A DNA stretch of 64,000 nucleotides from Neopestalotiopsis rosae (Eukaryota > Ascomycota > Sordariomycetes > Amphisphaeriales > Sporocadaceae), in the NCBI GenBank assembly GCA_023078685.1, contig JALGAS010000001.1:3286001-3350000 (forward strand). The letters run 5' to 3'. A program made the translations under genes and the position numbers. Shown here piece by piece: positions 1 to 9,672 of the stretch. Below the pieces are notes generated by a model, which did no database searches, was not told the DNA's origin, and was given only the letters and a program-made list of their open reading frames with translations. Numbering within the stretch: the first letter of the stretch is position 1; the number at the start of each line of letters is the position of its first letter.

Positions 1-2
1 TG

Positions 3-3000
3 AAAGCAGCACTGGCTGAGCTCAAATTGCCCGCGAATGGCATAGCCCAGGAGGAGGAGTCTGACTTTGATCTTGATGATGCCTTCACATCCGGCAACAG
101 CGGCGATGATGTATGGGACTTCATCGAGGACGACGAGGATGACCTATGGAGTAGCGACTTTGTGGACGAGGCCAACGGCCAGTTGGGTGGCGACAATGTT
201 CTTGGCACGAGTTGGTTCGCCAAACAGTGTGCTACTGTTGCCTCCAAGAAGGATGGCCTGTCTCCTGATGCTTTCCAGGCACAGATCCTCGAAATTCTGA
301 CATCAAACCAGTCCGAGGAACAGGTCCAGTCAGCACTGACCGACTTGATTGGATTCGACGACCTCGACTTCGTCATCGAGGTTATATCTCACAAGGACCA
401 GATCATTTCCGACTTTGTCTCCCAGGCAGAGGGCCATGCGTCTGGAAACCGTCTACTCACCAAGGCCGAGAGGGAGGAGGCCTTGCGACAGAAAGACTGG
501 GAACACAAGAACACAGTTCTGGGCCCAGCCATGCACAAGGAGGTGCAATATCCCCATGTTTACAGGGCCCACGCCGCTGGTAACTCGCTCAGCTACGCTG
601 GAAAGAGATATGCGCTGCCATCGGGCAGTGAAAGAAAATTGTTCGACAAGTATGAAGAAATCATGGTGCCGGCTGGAAAGACTGGCGTACTCGCGCCCGG
701 AAGAAGGCTGCTACCCATTCCCGAGATGGACGGGCTCTGCCGAAGGACGTTCAAGGGCTACAAGACACTCAACCGCATGCAGAGCCTTGTGTATCCAATT
801 GCCTACAAGACCAGCGAGAACATGCTCATTTGTGCACCCACTGGTGCTGGTAAAACTGATGCAGCCATGTTGACCATTTTGCAAACCATTGGTCATTATT
901 GCACACCCAATCCTATCGAGGACAACGAGGCATCAGATTTTGCCGTGGATCTAGACGACTTCAAAATAGTATATGTCGCGCCCATGAAAGCTTTGGCTGC
1001 CGAAATCACTGAGAAGCTTGGAAAACGTCTTGCTTGGGCCGGTATCCGTGCTCGAGAGTACACGGGTGACATGCATTTGACCAAGAGCGAGATTGTTCAG
1101 ACACAGATCATCGTCACTACTCCCGAGAAATGGGATGTCATTACTCGCAAAGGTACCGGTGATACCGAACTGGTACAAAAGGTCCGCCTGTTGATTATCG
1201 ATGAGGTTCACATGCTTCACGACGAGCGTGGTGCAGTGTTGGAATCCTTGGTGGCCAGAACCGAGAGACAAGTCGAGAGTACACAATCGCTGATTCGGAT
1301 TGTTGGACTGAGTGCTACTCTGCCCAACTTCATCGATGTTTCTGATTTCCTCAAGGTCAATCGACAGCAGGGCCTGTTCTACTTTGATGGCTCATTCCGT
1401 CCAGTTCCCCTTGAACAGCACTTTATTGGTATCAAGGGAAAACCCAACTCCAAACAATCTCGCGACAATTTGGATCAGATCGCCTTTGAGAAAGTTCGGG
1501 ACATGCTTCAACAGGATCATCAGGTTATGGTGTTTGTTCATTCGCGGCGTGATACACTCCTGACGGCCAAGATGCTTCATCAAAAAGCCGTAGATGAGTT
1601 TTGTGTTGATCTTTTTGATCCCCAGCACCATCCAGCATACGAGCAAGCTCAGAGAGACATGAAGTCTTGCAAAGCCCGAGAGCTCCGGGATCTCTTGCCC
1701 AAAGGCCTTGGAATCCATCATGCCGGTATGACTCGATCTGACCGAAATCTAATGGAAAGGCTTTTTGCAGAGGGTGTGATCAAAGTTCTCTGTTGTACAG
1801 CCACGCTTGCCTGGGGTGTCAACTTGCCTGCTGCGGCAGTTGTCATCAAGGGTACCCAGGTCTACAGCGCCCAGGACGGTAAATTCGTGGATCTCGGTAT
1901 TCTTGATGTGCTTCAGATCTTTGGTCGCGCCGGTCGTCCTCAGTTTGAGGATGTTGGTATTGGCATGATTTGTACCACTCATGACAAGCTGTCGCATTAT
2001 CTTACTGCTGTTACGGAACAGCAACCCATTGAGTCAAAGTTTTCTTCAAAACTGGTTGACAACATGAATGCCGAAATCGCTCTTGGTACCGTCACGTCGA
2101 TTCCCGAGGCTGTGCAGTGGATCGGATACTCATATCTGTTTGTCCGCATGCAGCGAAGTCCCATGACATATGGTATCGAATGGGCAGAGATCCGGGACGA
2201 TCCAACCCTGGTGCAGAGACGGAGACAACTTGCCATACAGGCGGCACGCACGTTGCAGAAGAGCCAGATGATCATTTTCAACGAGATCACCGAAGAACTT
2301 CGTAGTAAGGACGTTGGTCGTATCGCAAGTCAATATTACATTCAGCAGACCAGTGTGGAAATCTTCAACACTCTGATGAAGCCGCAAGCCTCCGAGGCCG
2401 ACATTCTATCCATGATTAGCAACAGTGGAGAGTTCGACAATATCCAGTCCAGGGACAGCGAGGCCAAGGAACTTACTCATCTCAGACACGAAATGATTCC
2501 TTGCGAAGTCCCTGGTGGCATCGATACTCCTCAAGCAAAAACAAATATCTTGCTCCAGTCGTACATTTCAAGGGCGCAACCAGAAGACTTCGCGCTGGGT
2601 AACGACTTGAACTATGTTGCTCAGCAATCCGGCCGTATTTGCCGGGCATTGTTCATGATTGCGCTTAACCGGCGCTGGGGTTACCAGTGCCTGGTACTGC
2701 TCACCTTGGCAAAGTCCATTGAGAGGCGCCTGTGGCCGTTTCAACACCCTCTTCACCAATTTGATCTACCAAAGTCGGTGCTGAGTCAGCTTGATGCAAA
2801 AGACAACTTGACTATTGAGACTATGAAAGAGATGGAGCCCGCCGAGATCGGGTCCCTCGTACATAACATCAGTGCCGGCAAGAAGATTGCCAATATTCTC
2901 AACAACTTCCCAACCCTTACCGTCGATGCCGAGATTGCCCCTCTCAACCGCGATGTGCTGCGGATCAAGTTGTACCTCACGCCTGAATTTAAGTGGAACG

Positions 3001-5879
3001 ATCACATCCACGGCACCACGGAGTCTTTCTACATCTGGGTCGAGAACTCTGAGACATCCGAGATCTACCACCATGAGTTCTTCATTCTTAGTAGAAGGAA
3101 GCTGTATGATGACCATGAACTCAATTTTACTATTCCTCTGTCAGATCCTCTACCAACTCAGATCTACGTCAGAGCCGTCTCTGATAAGTGGCTGGGTGCC
3201 GAGACTGTGACACCAGTCTCCTTCCAACACCTGATCCGGCCTGACACGGAGAGCGTCTACACGGATCTGCTCAACCTCCAACCTCTCCCAGTTTCTGCTA
3301 TGAAGAACCCTGCGCTCGAAGAACTCTACTCTAAGCGCTTCCAGTTCTTTAATCCAATGCAGACGCAAATCTTTCATACTCTCTACCATACCCCAGCAAA
3401 TGTCCTCCTCGGTTCCCCAACTGGTAGTGGAAAAACAACAGCCGCCGAGCTTGCCATGTGGTGGGCATTCCGTGAAAAACCAGGATCAAAGGTCGTTTAC
3501 ATTGCTCCCATGAAAGCTCTGGTTCGTGAGAGGGTGAACGACTGGGGCAATCGGCTGGCTAAGCCCCTGGGACTCAAGTTGGTAGAGCTGACTGGTGACA
3601 ACACGCCTGACACCAGAACCATCAAGGATGCCGACATTATCGTCACAACCCCCGAGAAGTGGGATGGTATTTCTCGTAGCTGGCAAACAAGAGGCTACGT
3701 CCGTCAAGTGTCTTTGGTCATTATTGACGAAATTCATTTGCTGGCTGGTGACCGTGGTCCAATTCTGGAGATCATCGTTTCACGTATGAACTACATTGCC
3801 GAGTCCACGAAAAGTTCTGTGCGCTTATTAGGCATGTCAACTGCTTGTGCAAATGCAACAGATCTTGCAAATTGGCTCGGTGTCAAGGAAGGCTTATTCA
3901 ACTTCAGACATTCAGTTCGTCCTGTTCCACTGGAGCTTTACATTGACGGATTCCCTGAAGTTCGGGGCTTCTGTCCTCTGATGCAATCAATGAATCGCCC
4001 AACGTTTTTGGCTGTGAAGACACATAGTCCAGAAAAGCCAGTCATTGTATTTGTACCTTCGCGTCGGCAGACTCGCTTGACGGCAAAGGATCTCATCAAC
4101 ATGTGCGGATTGGAGGACAACCCTCGTCGATTCTTGCACATGGAAGAAGAAGACCTTCAACTCAATCTTGCTAGAGTCAAGGATGAGGCCCTGAAGGAAG
4201 CCATCAGCTTTGGTATCGGCCTTCATCACGCCGGTCTTGTTGAGACCGATCGGCAGTTGGCAGAAGAGCTATTCCTGAACAACAAGATCCAAATTCTTGT
4301 AGCGACCAGTACCCTGGCTTGGGGTGTCAACCTTCCCGCGCACCTTGTCGTCGTCAAGGGCACGCAATATTACGACGCCAAAATTGAAGGCTACAAGGAT
4401 ATGGATCTCACCGATGTCCTGCAAATGCTTGGCCGTGCTGGCCGACCTCAATTCGACAACTCTGGAGTTGCCAGAATCTTCACCCAAGACGCGAAGAAGG
4501 ACTTTTACAAGCATTTCTTACACACTGGCTTTCCTGTGGAGTCATCATTGCACACGGTTCTTGATAACCATTTGGGTGCAGAGGTATCAGCAGAGACCAT
4601 CCTCACAAAGCAGGACGCTCTCGACTATTTGACATGGACATTCTTCTTCCGTCGTCTCCACAAGAATCCGTCCTACTATGGTCTGGAGATATCCGCTGAG
4701 GAACACAATAGTATTACAGCTCAGCAACTTGCAAATGACTACATGATTGAGATGGTCAACAAGTCTCTAGGAGAACTAGCACAGTCCAAGTGTGTTGAGC
4801 TTTACCCCAATGGAGATGTTGATCCCACTCCTTTGGGCAAGATTATGAGTTACTACTACCTGTCACACAAAACCATTCGATACCTTGTCAAGCATGTCAA
4901 GCCCAAGGCATCCTTTGAGGACGTTTTAAAATGGATGTCGAATGCGACGGAATACGACGAGCTTCCAGTACGCCACAATGAAGACTTGATCAATGCTGAG
5001 CTGTCGCGCAATCTGCCGTTCGCTGGTGCCAATTTTGGACTGCCCATGTGGGATCCCCACGTCAAGGCTTTCCTGCTTCTGCAAGCACACATGGCACGCA
5101 TCGATCTACCCATTACCGATTACGTCGGCGATCAGACCAGTGTGCTCGATCAGGCTATTCGTATCATTCAAGCCTCGATCGATGTTCTTACGGAGCTAGG
5201 ATACCTCTCTAGCTGTATTGAGATGATCAAGCTGCTGCAATCGATCAAATCTGCGCGATGGCCCCATGATAACCCTCTGTCGATCCTTCCAGGGGTGAAA
5301 TCTGACGAGACCAAGGACACCACAGCATTGCACAAGATAAGCAAGCTCAGGAAGCCACAGGTCGAAGAATTGGCCAAGAAACTGGGCATCCCGCAGTACC
5401 AACAAGGCAGATTCATCCGAGCTGCGTCAATTCTGCCAGACGTCAATGTGCGTACCGAGAATGTGACTGCACTTTCCATGACTGTGTCCCTCAAGCGCTC
5501 CAACCCTGTTGTCGAGCGTGAGGGACGCATTTATGCACCAAAGTACCCCAAACCTCAAACCGAGGGTTGGTTCGTTGTTGTGTGTGACGTCGCAAACGAC
5601 GAGATCATTGCCGTCAAACGCGCAGGCTGGAGCCAAGGGCCCGGTAAGTCGGTGGCTGTTGGATCCAAGCCAACTGCAAGAGTCACTCTCAAGCTTCCCG
5701 AGCCAGCACAGGGAGGTAAGGGCAGAAAGTACGATGTTCTTGTATTGAGTGATGCATATCCTGGACTCGAGTACAAGGTCATGGGGGTCGAGATTCCAGC
5801 ACTGCCCATGGTTGACGACGATGTAGACAAGTCGAAGAAGGGAGCGGCCAACGGTTTGGTTGGCAGTGGCAGCGTTTAA
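3..5879 (+). CDS. SLH1: Slh1/ASCC3-type Ski2-like RNA helicase (5' truncated)
   Basis: The frame is open to the left edge and the first codons lack ATG, so the N-terminus lies outside the window; about 1,958 residues are visible without an intron. Two helicase cassettes are in tandem, each followed by a Sec63-like region. Cassette 1 has Walker A APTGAGKT near residue 270 and DEVH near 391; cassette 2 has SPTGSGKT near 1130 and DEIH near 1233. In the related spliceosomal Brr2 the second cassette has degenerate motifs, so an intact DEIH favours Slh1/ASCC3 over Brr2. Family knowledge: yeast Slh1 is the helicase of the ribosome-quality-control trigger complex that splits collided ribosomes in the cytosol, and human ASCC3 also works in alkylation repair. 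Motif III of cassette 2 reads STA rather than SAT, which I believe is usual for this subfamily. Confidence 0.9.
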   Translation, partial: KAALAELKLPANGIAQEEESDFDLDDAFTSGNSGDDVWDFIEDDEDDLWSSDFVDEANGQLGGDNVLGTSWFAKQCATVASKKDGLSPDAFQAQILEILTSNQSEEQVQSALTDLIGFDDLDFVIEVISHKDQIISDFVSQAEGHASGNRLLTKAEREEALRQKDWEHKNTVLGPAMHKEVQYPHVYRAHAAGNSLSYAGKRYALPSGSERKLFDKYEEIMVPAGKTGVLAPGRRLLPIPEMDGLCRRTFKGYKTLNRMQSLVYPIAYKTSENMLICAPTGAGKTDAAMLTILQTIGHYCTPNPIEDNEASDFAVDLDDFKIVYVAPMKALAAEITEKLGKRLAWAGIRAREYTGDMHLTKSEIVQTQIIVTTPEKWDVITRKGTGDTELVQKVRLLIIDEVHMLHDERGAVLESLVARTERQVESTQSLIRIVGLSATLPNFIDVSDFLKVNRQQGLFYFDGSFRPVPLEQHFIGIKGKPNSKQSRDNLDQIAFEKVRDMLQQDHQVMVFVHSRRDTLLTAKMLHQKAVDEFCVDLFDPQHHPAYEQAQRDMKSCKARELRDLLPKGLGIHHAGMTRSDRNLMERLFAEGVIKVLCCTATLAWGVNLPAAAVVIKGTQVYSAQDGKFVDLGILDVLQIFGRAGRPQFEDVGIGMICTTHDKLSHYLTAVTEQQPIESKFSSKLVDNMNAEIALGTVTSIPEAVQWIGYSYLFVRMQRSPMTYGIEWAEIRDDPTLVQRRRQLAIQAARTLQKSQMIIFNEITEELRSKDVGRIASQYYIQQTSVEIFNTLMKPQASEADILSMISNSGEFDNIQSRDSEAKELTHLRHEMIPCEVPGGIDTPQAKTNILLQSYISRAQPEDFALGNDLNYVAQQSGRICRALFMIALNRRWGYQCLVLLTLAKSIERRLWPFQHPLHQFDLPKSVLSQLDAKDNLTIETMKEMEPAEIGSLVHNISAGKKIANILNNFPTLTVDAEIAPLNRDVLRIKLYLTPEFKWNDHIHGTTESFYIWVENSETSEIYHHEFFILSRRKLYDDHELNFTIPLSDPLPTQIYVRAVSDKWLGAETVTPVSFQHLIRPDTESVYTDLLNLQPLPVSAMKNPALEELYSKRFQFFNPMQTQIFHTLYHTPANVLLGSPTGSGKTTAAELAMWWAFREKPGSKVVYIAPMKALVRERVNDWGNRLAKPLGLKLVELTGDNTPDTRTIKDADIIVTTPEKWDGISRSWQTRGYVRQVSLVIIDEIHLLAGDRGPILEIIVSRMNYIAESTKSSVRLLGMSTACANATDLANWLGVKEGLFNFRHSVRPVPLELYIDGFPEVRGFCPLMQSMNRPTFLAVKTHSPEKPVIVFVPSRRQTRLTAKDLINMCGLEDNPRRFLHMEEEDLQLNLARVKDEALKEAISFGIGLHHAGLVETDRQLAEELFLNNKIQILVATSTLAWGVNLPAHLVVVKGTQYYDAKIEGYKDMDLTDVLQMLGRAGRPQFDNSGVARIFTQDAKKDFYKHFLHTGFPVESSLHTVLDNHLGAEVSAETILTKQDALDYLTWTFFFRRLHKNPSYYGLEISAEEHNSITAQQLANDYMIEMVNKSLGELAQSKCVELYPNGDVDPTPLGKIMSYYYLSHKTIRYLVKHVKPKASFEDVLKWMSNATEYDELPVRHNEDLINAELSRNLPFAGANFGLPMWDPHVKAFLLLQAHMARIDLPITDYVGDQTSVLDQAIRIIQASIDVLTELGYLSSCIEMIKLLQSIKSARWPHDNPLSILPGVKSDETKDTTALHKISKLRKPQVEELAKKLGIPQYQQGRFIRAASILPDVNVRTENVTALSMTVSLKRSNPVVEREGRIYAPKYPKPQTEGWFVVVCDVANDEIIAVKRAGWSQGPGKSVAVGSKPTARVTLKLPEPAQGGKGRKYDVLVLSDAYPGLEYKVMGVEIPALPMVDDDVDKSKKGAANGLVGSGSV

Positions 5880-6058
5880 CAGCAATCTGTGCTCTAAATT
5901 AAGATGGAAGTGATGCAAGAATGAAAATAGAAAATGCCATTGGCTATGTCCACTGAATCATGAATTATTGCTTCACCAGGTATTTCGATTCATTGATCTG
6001 CATCAAGTGTTGATTTGAGAGGAGTATCCTAACAAAATTCCTTTATATATCTGTGACA

Positions 6059-6937
6059 CTATGTATACATATTGAAGAGACCCTCCATCCATTCAATGGT
6101 GGTGACCAACTCATGATACGAAACGACCATCAAATATTCGGCGACCAGCAATTGTACCATGGTTCGCACGATCGTTTCTTGGAGCGGCTCGTCTATTTCA
6201 CCGCCATCGCCATCGCCGTCGTTGTCATCAGGAATCTGATGTCCCATCGATCTTAACAAAGACGACCTCAACCCGTCAACTCCCATGGCGACATCCTCCT
6301 CCTCCTCCTCCTCATCATCATCATCATCCGCCCAAGGATGTCCTCCTCGCCTTCCCATGCGCCTTTCATGCCACTGAATCCCCGGCCCCCGCCCCGGCCG
6401 TTGTCGGCGCCGTCTGCCCAACCTCTCAAGATGCACCATCGCCATGTCCTCCAGCTGCGGGCGCATCCCGCCCAAAATGTCCAAAACGCGCAACACCACG
6501 CCCCGGGACCCCGAGGTTGCGTCGAGGAGAAGAGCACGGGTAAAGAAACCATCATCATCACCATCAACGTGCTGCTGCTGTTGGCCACGGCGGCCGTGTT
6601 GTAGACGGTCATCCAAGAGATGCGTCACGCGGTCCATGGCGACAAACAGGCGAAGCATGCGCAGGTGCGACTGCCGCAGGGCCGCTAGCTCGCGGCCGGG
6701 ACGCAGGAGCGCGGCGAGCTGGGGCAGCAGGACGGCGCCGAGGTATATGTCTACCACGGCGGCGGCGGTGGTGGCACCCGTTAGGTCATCCGGGACAAGG
6801 AGGCGAAAGACTGGTGAGTGGATTAGCATGGCCGGAATCTGGCGGAAGAGTATCTCAAACTCATTGTCAGTGAGGCGGTTCAGGAATGAGAGACCGGGGC
6901 CATGTCTCCGGCCCGTCGTGGTGGTTGATGGGCCCAT
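6059..6937 (-). CDS. Hypothetical low-complexity acidic protein
   Basis: A 292-residue intronless frame; the ATG at 6937 is the first Met after an upstream stop. I do not recognise a family. The N-terminal half is helical and leucine-rich, the middle has a short Gln run and an Arg/Gly-rich stretch, and residues near 205-220 form an Asp/Glu run encoded by a GAT/GAG trinucleotide tract. The C-terminal 50 residues look ordered and hydrophobic. The frame is very GC-rich in the middle, and frames on the other strand are also open there, so the length alone is weak evidence. The ordered N- and C-terminal parts favour a real gene. It lies tail-to-tail with the Slh1 gene, 180 bp away. Confidence 0.5.
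   Translation of the reverse strand: MGPSTTTTGRRHGPGLSFLNRLTDNEFEILFRQIPAMLIHSPVFRLLVPDDLTGATTAAAVVDIYLGAVLLPQLAALLRPGRELAALRQSHLRMLRLFVAMDRVTHLLDDRLQHGRRGQQQQHVDGDDDGFFTRALLLDATSGSRGVVLRVLDILGGMRPQLEDMAMVHLERLGRRRRQRPGRGPGIQWHERRMGRRGGHPWADDDDDEEEEEEDVAMGVDGLRSSLLRSMGHQIPDDNDGDGDGGEIDEPLQETIVRTMVQLLVAEYLMVVSYHELVTTIEWMEGLFNMYT
6293..6333. repeat. Trinucleotide tract (TCC)n/(ATC)n
   Basis: Consecutive TCC units run into ATC units. On the minus strand this encodes the Asp and Glu run of the hypothetical protein. Such tracts are length-unstable and could vary between strains. Confidence 0.9.
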
Positions 6938-6943
6938 GGCCAA

Positions 6944-7575
6944 GTTATGTCAGGGCGTGCTCGCGTATCTTTGAGCAGCGGTTCTTTTTCTCAATCGTTA
7001 TTCGAGGACGTCGATTCGCCTCAAGTGTATCAGCGGGTCTTGGCTGCTGATCCAGACTTTGTTTCTGGGTTGAACAATGATGCTGGGCGGGAGTGTCTTG
7101 AAATATATAGACTCGCTCCTTGTACCAAGATTCTGCCTCAGGTTGGCGAATCCACCTTGAGATCAACACAGTCCCGCAATGTCCCAAATCATGTCCAACT
7201 TCTTTGACCAACATCATGCAAGAATGTAAAAGTTGTTTCGAGCCTCGACAAGGTGCAGTCTGCCACAGGCATTCGGTGCCCGCTCGAGTCTACATGATGA
7301 GGGCCATTCTTTGTGATATCCATGACTTTCACAGACTGGTTGCAAAACGTAACTCAGGTCATATCATATCGTCTCAGAACTGGTCGGGAAATCCAAGTCG
7401 ATAGATAACTTCAAAGCGACTCTCTTTGTTCGTACACTCGAATTTCTAGAATACACTGATCAACAAAAAATAAGAAAGAATTCTCCAATCTACGCCGTTT
7501 CATGCAGATAGCTCACCGAGCTTCTGATATCCCTTTGGCACCCTCTGAACTCCTTGACCCGGAATAAGACAGCGC
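6944..7575. other. Intergenic, no gene seen
   Basis: About 630 bp between two minus-strand genes. Only short frames without conserved character are present. It should hold the promoter of the acidic hypothetical gene and the 3' UTR of the Yip4-type gene. Confidence 0.6.
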
Positions 7576-8672
7576 TTAGCTGATGAAGCAGAGAGCGCCC
7601 AGGCCCACGTAGAAAACAAATAGGGGGTAGACGGCAATGCCGACACGATTCTGGACGACGCCGCTACCACCGAGGATGCTGACGCCTGCCGCCAGCGACC
7701 AGGCAATCAGAACGATGTAAATGGGTATCCGGGGAATCGTGGGAAGTCCAATAGCAGAGAACATGGCGGCAAGGACCAGGGGGAAGAGCGTGTAGCCGAT
7801 TATGCAAACACTCTGTGCAAAGGAGCTGTAGTTTCATGATCAGTCAGTTTGTCTCTTCGTTTCAAGATGATAGTTCCCGACGTCCGCTCCATATGCTCTT
7901 ACAGAGGAAACCGCCCGGAGTGCACCAAACTTACATATTGCCACCCAACAATTTGATCTGCAACGTCACAACCGCCTCGCCAATCCACACCATGGCAAAG
8001 ACGCCGGAGAAGACGATATCCTTCTGGTCGCTCTGAGCGCGGTAGCTGAGCAGCATGCTCAGCATGAGGCAGAAGATGAGGGGGCCCCACATGTCCCAGT
8101 CACGCAGGCCGGGGGTCATGTTGTTCTGGTTGAGCAGGGCCTCGGAGTCGACGAAGCGGCCCGCCAGGCTCTGGAGCTCCTCGCGGGCGCCATTGAAGCC
8201 GGCGCCGCGCAGGTTGGCGTAGGCGCCCCGGATGCCCTCGGACGACTCAAACATGGTGCCGCCAAACAGGTACTTTGGGTACAGCACCTCGCGCATCTTG
8301 GACCACACGGCCAGCAGGTCCCGCCGCAGCGTCTCCCAGACCGTCTCGTCAATGGTGTTCTGCGGGGCCCGGCGGTCCTCGCCCGGGATGCGCGACGTCA
8401 GGTACGACTCGTCTATGCGGTTTGAGGACGAGGAGCCAATGTTGCCCGCGAGCGGCTGGCGCTGTGAGAGAGGGTCGTCGAAGTCATTGAGATCAGCTGG
8501 AAGAGACGATATAGTCAGTTCTCGGGACCATTCGCGAATCTAGATAGCCTGAAGACGTGCTGCTACAGCTAGCTCAGGATGGGCACAAGGGGGCAAGCTC
8601 ACCGTCATCTGGGTCAATGAGATCGTCCTCGATCTCGGGTGCATGGTATGGATGACTTGAAGAAGTAGCCAT
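7576..8672 (-). CDS. YIP4: Yip1-domain Golgi membrane protein (Yip4/YIPF6 type)
   Basis: Three exons: 8672-8603, 8496-7935 and 7825-7576, with GTGAGC and GTAAGT donors, an acceptor after CAG, and consistent phase; 293 aa. The N-terminal 110 residues are polar and cytosolic. The Yip1 domain follows, with the family's DMWGPLIF entry into the first membrane helix and about five hydrophobic segments running to the last residue. Family knowledge: Yip1-family proteins bind Rab GTPases and act in ER-Golgi and intra-Golgi vesicle traffic; the Yip4/YIPF6 branch has this polar tail plus DLWGP-like motif. The assignment to the Yip4 branch rather than Yip5 is inference. The start is the only ATG that keeps the acidic N-terminus in phase with exon 2. 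Confidence 0.85.
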
Positions 8673-9672
8673 TGCGTAGTCGGGGTAGGTGTAGCGAAGA
8701 GGTAGGCAATGCTCGTGGATGGTTCTCGTCAAATGGCCAGGCGTCTTCTATAAAAGAAGAATATCGAGGTCGCTGGCACAGGGGTTCTTCAACGGTGGTG
8801 ATGGTTGGTTGAGAGCTTCAACAGGCAGCTACAATAGGAACTACAACAATACAGTTTCGACCGTCGTACTAGCCAAGCAAGCTCGAGGTCCCTACAACTT
8901 TCCACGGTTTCCTCAATTGAAGGTCGGTCGACCTAGAGTGGGTCAAAGCTCCACATGTGGCTTAGCGCCCGTGGGAGTTCCGTGCATTACGTAGGTATGT
9001 ACGTGCATCAAATGTCGATACCTACCCCGGATGAGACCAACCCAACACTGTATATACTGTACCTATATACCTGCTCACCTAAGAGCTTGGAAAACGAGTT
9101 GCCAAAATATACTATAGTCACGCTGCATAAATATGATAATACTAGTTTTTTCATTATCGGATTACTCTTGAATTCAAACTCTCACTCATTAAGCTCATGT
9201 ATTAATATATACATTCGGATTTTACATTATGTGTGGATTATATATATATGTTAATGCGCCGGTTCAAGAGTGTCAACATGTAAATATTCAATCGATATTT
9301 TCTTTGAACCAAGTAATAGCACGCACGCCTCTACTAGGTATGACACATATTAACCCATTTATTTCTCAATTTAGTGGCGGGCAATCCCATCCCTCTCGAG
9401 TCGAAATAACCAAGTGATTGGGTATCATGAGCGCTCAACGCCAGAGGTCAGCTCGACTGCCGTTCCCTGTTGCGTAAAAATTTTCAGAAGCAAATTACCG
9501 CCCAATAGTTGCCAATCAGTCCCGTCCCAAACATATGATAAATTATTATACAAGCCAATTATAACAAAGCATCCAATGGATGAAAAAAATGTGCAAGGAA
9601 TAATCATCGCCATACGTCTATCCTCGAGATGTGTCACAATTAACACCTTATCGCTCGATTTGTCGTCATGCA
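8673..9672. other. Intergenic with AT-rich block
   Basis: Promoter side of the Yip4-type gene and 3' flank of the PAS gene. From about 9040 to 9420 the sequence is markedly AT-rich with many TpA steps, unlike the flanks. No gene is seen. Confidence 0.6.

Noticed and set aside
27..5879. Brr2 spliceosomal helicase as the identity of the first gene
   Set aside because: The second cassette keeps DEIH and an intact Walker A, whereas Brr2 has a degenerate second cassette, and the visible N-terminus fits Slh1 better.
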